From: Methylococcus sp. UBA6136
GTDB taxonomy: Bacteria; Pseudomonadota; Gammaproteobacteria; Methylococcales; Methylococcaceae
Assembly: GCA_002423305.1 (NCBI GenBank)
Contig: DIVI01000048.1
Coordinates: 1 to 8,420, forward strand
Reading direction: 5' to 3'
DNA: 8,420 nt
Position 1 is the stretch's first letter, and every line of letters begins with the position of its first letter. A program made the translations under genes and the position numbers. The notes under the pieces were generated by a model that saw only the letters and a program-made list of their open reading frames with translations, did not search any database and was not told the origin of the DNA. Positions 6,905-8,420 of the stretch are shown one piece after another.

Positions 6905-7630
6905 ATGAAGTCGACGCGATTAGTTGCAATGCTATTGCTGATAGGCTCATTGAGTTTGGGGTGGAATACCGCAACAGCTGATGTTTACAAGTTTGTCGGC
7001 CGCAATGGACAGGTGGTTTATACCGACAGTCCTCGGCATCGTGGATACAAGCTGGTGATAAAGACACCCGAGCGCGAAATCAAGCCGGTGACCATTTCGC
7101 TCGGTGCTGGTCGGAAATTGGGGAACGGGGTTGAGAGCGAGGAGAGACCTTCTCCGAAGGTCGTTCGAGGTTTGAATTCACCGGGCTATGTCCCCCTGAT
7201 GTTATCCGGGCAGAGTCAGAAGGGCCGTTCTCTTGATGTGCGTCGAATGCAGTACGCCAACGTCATCGAACGCGCGGCCTACAAGCATGGCCTTGACCCT
7301 GCCCTTTTGCATGCAGTGATTCAGGCAGAATCCTCTTATAACCCGGGGGCGATTTCCAGCAAGGGCGCGATGGGCATGATGCAGCTCATGCCGGGTACAG
7401 CCGCACGGTATGGTGTCCGTAATCCATATGACCCTGAGGACAACATCTTCGGTGGAGCCCGTTATTTGAGGGATCTGTTGGGTATGTTTCGGTCAGATGT
7501 CCGCTTGGCGGTGGCGGCCTACAATGCGGGCGAACAAAATGTCATGAAGTATGGGTATCAGGTACCCCCATTTGCCGAGACACGCGGTTACGTTTCCAAG
7601 GTTTTGGGGTTCTACAACAGCTACAACTGA
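6905..7630 (+). CDS. Exported lytic transglycosylase (DUF4124 + SLT domain)
   Basis: A 241-residue envelope protein. A Sec signal peptide (MKSTRLVAMLLL, cleavage after NTATA at about residue 25) is followed by a DUF4124-type segment, DVYKFVGRNGQVVYTDSP (about 26-43). A linker of about 70 residues leads to a C-terminal SLT (soluble lytic transglycosylase-like, GH23) domain from about 115. The catalytic glutamate is E142 in IQAESSYNP; GAMGMMQLMPGTA (154-166) and AYNAG (205-209) are the other signature motifs. It cleaves peptidoglycan glycan strands in the periplasm, giving 1,6-anhydromuramic ends. I chose the ATG at 6905 because it starts the signal peptide directly; AGGTGAG (6885-6891) lies 13 nt upstream, slightly far. 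A GTG at 6887 in the same frame would add six residues (MRFFDL) and remains possible. No lipobox, so it is not an Mlt-type lipoprotein. The gene is preceded by a 9-bp inverted repeat and ends 2 bp from the convergent yceF. Confidence 0.93.
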   Translation: MKSTRLVAMLLLIGSLSLGWNTATADVYKFVGRNGQVVYTDSPRHRGYKLVIKTPEREIKPVTISLGAGRKLGNGVESEERPSPKVVRGLNSPGYVPLMLSGQSQKGRSLDVRRMQYANVIERAAYKHGLDPALLHAVIQAESSYNPGAISSKGAMGMMQLMPGTAARYGVRNPYDPEDNIFGGARYLRDLLGMFRSDVRLAVAAYNAGEQNVMKYGYQVPPFAETRGYVSKVLGFYNSYN

Positions 7631-7632
7631 AA

Positions 7633-8220
7633 TCAGGGGATCTGAACGCCGAATGAATCCAGCAGGCGAATCAGATTGATCAGCGGCAGTCCGACCAGTG
7701 CATTAGGGTCGTTTCCTTCGATTCGCTCCATCAGCGAGATGCCCAGTCCTTCCGATTTGAAGCTACCGGCGCAATCGTAAGGTTGGTCTGCGTCGAGGTA
7801 CCTTTTTATTTGATCTTGTGTCAGTGAACGGAAGGTCACCCGGCAAAGATCGACCAGGATTCTTGTAGTCCCTGTCTCCGCTTGGGTGACACAGATGGCG
7901 GTATGGAAATCCACTGTACGTCCCGATGCCCGCAACAGTTGGTCAATCGCGGCCTCCCGGGATCCGGGCTTGCCGATCAGTATGCCCCCCAAGGCCGCTA
8001 CTTGGTCCGATCCGATGATCAGGCCTTCATCCCGTTGTTCGGCGATGGCAGCAGCCTTTTCCTGCGCCAGTCGAGACGCAAGAGCGTGAGCGGATTCATT
8101 GCGGTGCCTGGATTCGTCAATCCCGGGTGCTGCGCATTCGAAAGATAATCCCAGTTTCTTGAGAAGATCCCTTCGGTAAGGTGAGGTGGAAGCCAGGATG
8201 AGCCTATGTGGGTTTGACAT
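7633..8220 (-). CDS. yceF: Maf-family nucleotide pyrophosphatase, YceF type (7-methyl-GTP)
   Basis: A complete 195-residue Maf/HAM1-fold protein, close in length to E. coli YceF (194). The N-terminus RLILASTSPYRRDLLKKLGL (6-25) holds the family's S-x-x-R motif. Then come FECAAPGIDES (28-37), LAQEKA (51-56), GSDQV (70-74) with the catalytic aspartate D72, GKP (83-85), and CAGSFKSEGLGI (150-161) followed by GNDPNALVGLPL (169-180). The last two blocks are nearly those of YceF, which hydrolyses m7GTP to m7GMP and pyrophosphate, and differ from the dTTP/UTP-specific YhdE branch. It is a cytoplasmic housekeeping enzyme that clears modified nucleotides. The start at 8220 matches family N-termini; an in-frame extension to 8340 would run into the divergent yceD and is rejected. 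There is no clear Shine-Dalgarno. It is divergent from yceD with a 60-bp gap, the arrangement seen in E. coli. Confidence 0.94.
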   Translation of the reverse strand: MSNPHRLILASTSPYRRDLLKKLGLSFECAAPGIDESRHRNESAHALASRLAQEKAAAIAEQRDEGLIIGSDQVAALGGILIGKPGSREAAIDQLLRASGRTVDFHTAICVTQAETGTTRILVDLCRVTFRSLTQDQIKRYLDADQPYDCAGSFKSEGLGISLMERIEGNDPNALVGLPLINLIRLLDSFGVQIP

Positions 8221-8241
8221 ATTTGGGTTAAGTGTTTGCTT

Positions 8242-8271
8242 TTGACAGATTCGCCTCTTTGAAGCTATCAT
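8242..8271 (+). promoter_or_regulatory. Strong sigma-70-like promoter for yceD
   Basis: A perfect -35 box TTGACA (8242-8247) and a TATCAT -10 box (8266-8271) are separated by 18 bp. It faces yceD and presumably drives the whole yceD-rpmF transcript beyond the window. The usual initiation distance places the start at about 8278-8280, right at the yceD ATG (8281), so the message may be leaderless. Confidence 0.7.
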
Positions 8272-8280
8272 TCGCCGATT

Positions 8281-8420
8281 ATGCCTGACCGTTTGCCGGA
8301 CGTGATTGACCCCTTGAGCTTGGCCCAGAAAAGGCGCCACCTGAAGGGCGAGATCCCGTTAAGTCAGCTGGATAGGGTGGCAGAGGCCCTGTTCGAGACG
8401 CAAGGAGCCGCGAAATTCGA
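8281..8420 (+). CDS. yceD: YceD, DUF177 23S rRNA accumulation protein (3' end beyond the window)
   Basis: The first 46 codons of a gene running off the right edge. The start MPDRLPDVIDPLSLAQKRRH aligns with E. coli YceD (LPLTLDPVRTAQKR), and QLDRVAEALFE with its QVERVAES. YceD (DUF177) is a conserved bacterial protein needed for normal 23S rRNA accumulation; its gene normally precedes rpmF (ribosomal protein L32), then plsX and fab genes, which I would expect next. The cysteine pair of the family lies beyond the visible part. No Shine-Dalgarno precedes the ATG, and the promoter -10 box ends only 9 bp before it. The assignment rests on a short N-terminus plus the divergent yceF neighbour, which together make it secure. 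Confidence 0.9.
   Translation, partial: MPDRLPDVIDPLSLAQKRRHLKGEIPLSQLDRVAEALFETQGAAKF

Noticed and set aside
8221..8340. 40-residue N-terminal extension of YceF to 8340
   Set aside because: The family starts at the residues encoded from 8220; the extension would cover the yceD promoter and its coding start.

Overview
The window reads as ordinary, fairly GC-rich proteobacterial chromosome, most likely from a gammaproteobacterium. The reasons are a long-form HrpA helicase with its DUF3418 tail, a PurT formyltransferase very close to the enterobacterial type, and a divergent yceF / yceD pair as found beside the rpmF-plsX-fab cluster in gammaproteobacteria. I see no tRNA, rRNA, CRISPR array, insertion sequence or phage gene.

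Layout from left to right. (1) The left edge carries the 5' two-thirds or more of a HigB-type mRNA-interferase toxin on the minus strand; its antitoxin would lie outside the window. (2) A divergent intergenic region follows, with a plausible higB promoter whose spacer is filled by a perfect inverted repeat, and a weaker hrpA promoter. (3) hrpA (381-4280) occupies almost half the window. (4) Convergent to hrpA is a minus-strand pair: a small conserved-looking protein with one hydrophobic N-terminal segment (4975-5349) and, 55 bp downstream, an exported protein with four copies of an 'NVMG' repeat (4329-4919). I can name neither. A 37-codon ORF with a good ribosome binding site lies just upstream and may be a leader or a micro-protein. 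(5) purT (5585-6784) runs on the plus strand. (6) An intergenic region with a perfect 9-bp inverted repeat precedes an exported DUF4124 + SLT lytic transglycosylase (6905-7630). (7) Its stop lies 2 bp from the stop of the convergent yceF/Maf pyrophosphatase (7633-8220). (8) yceD starts at 8281 under a near-consensus sigma-70 promoter and runs off the right edge.

Functionally these are mostly unrelated housekeeping genes: RNA helicase/translation quality control, purine synthesis, cell-wall turnover, nucleotide-pool sanitation and ribosome-associated YceD. I see no integrated defence or biosynthetic system. The parts least explained by known families are the minus-strand pair of unknowns (with the candidate small ORF), the two start sites that look nearly leaderless (higB and yceD), and the 9-bp inverted repeat before the transglycosylase gene.
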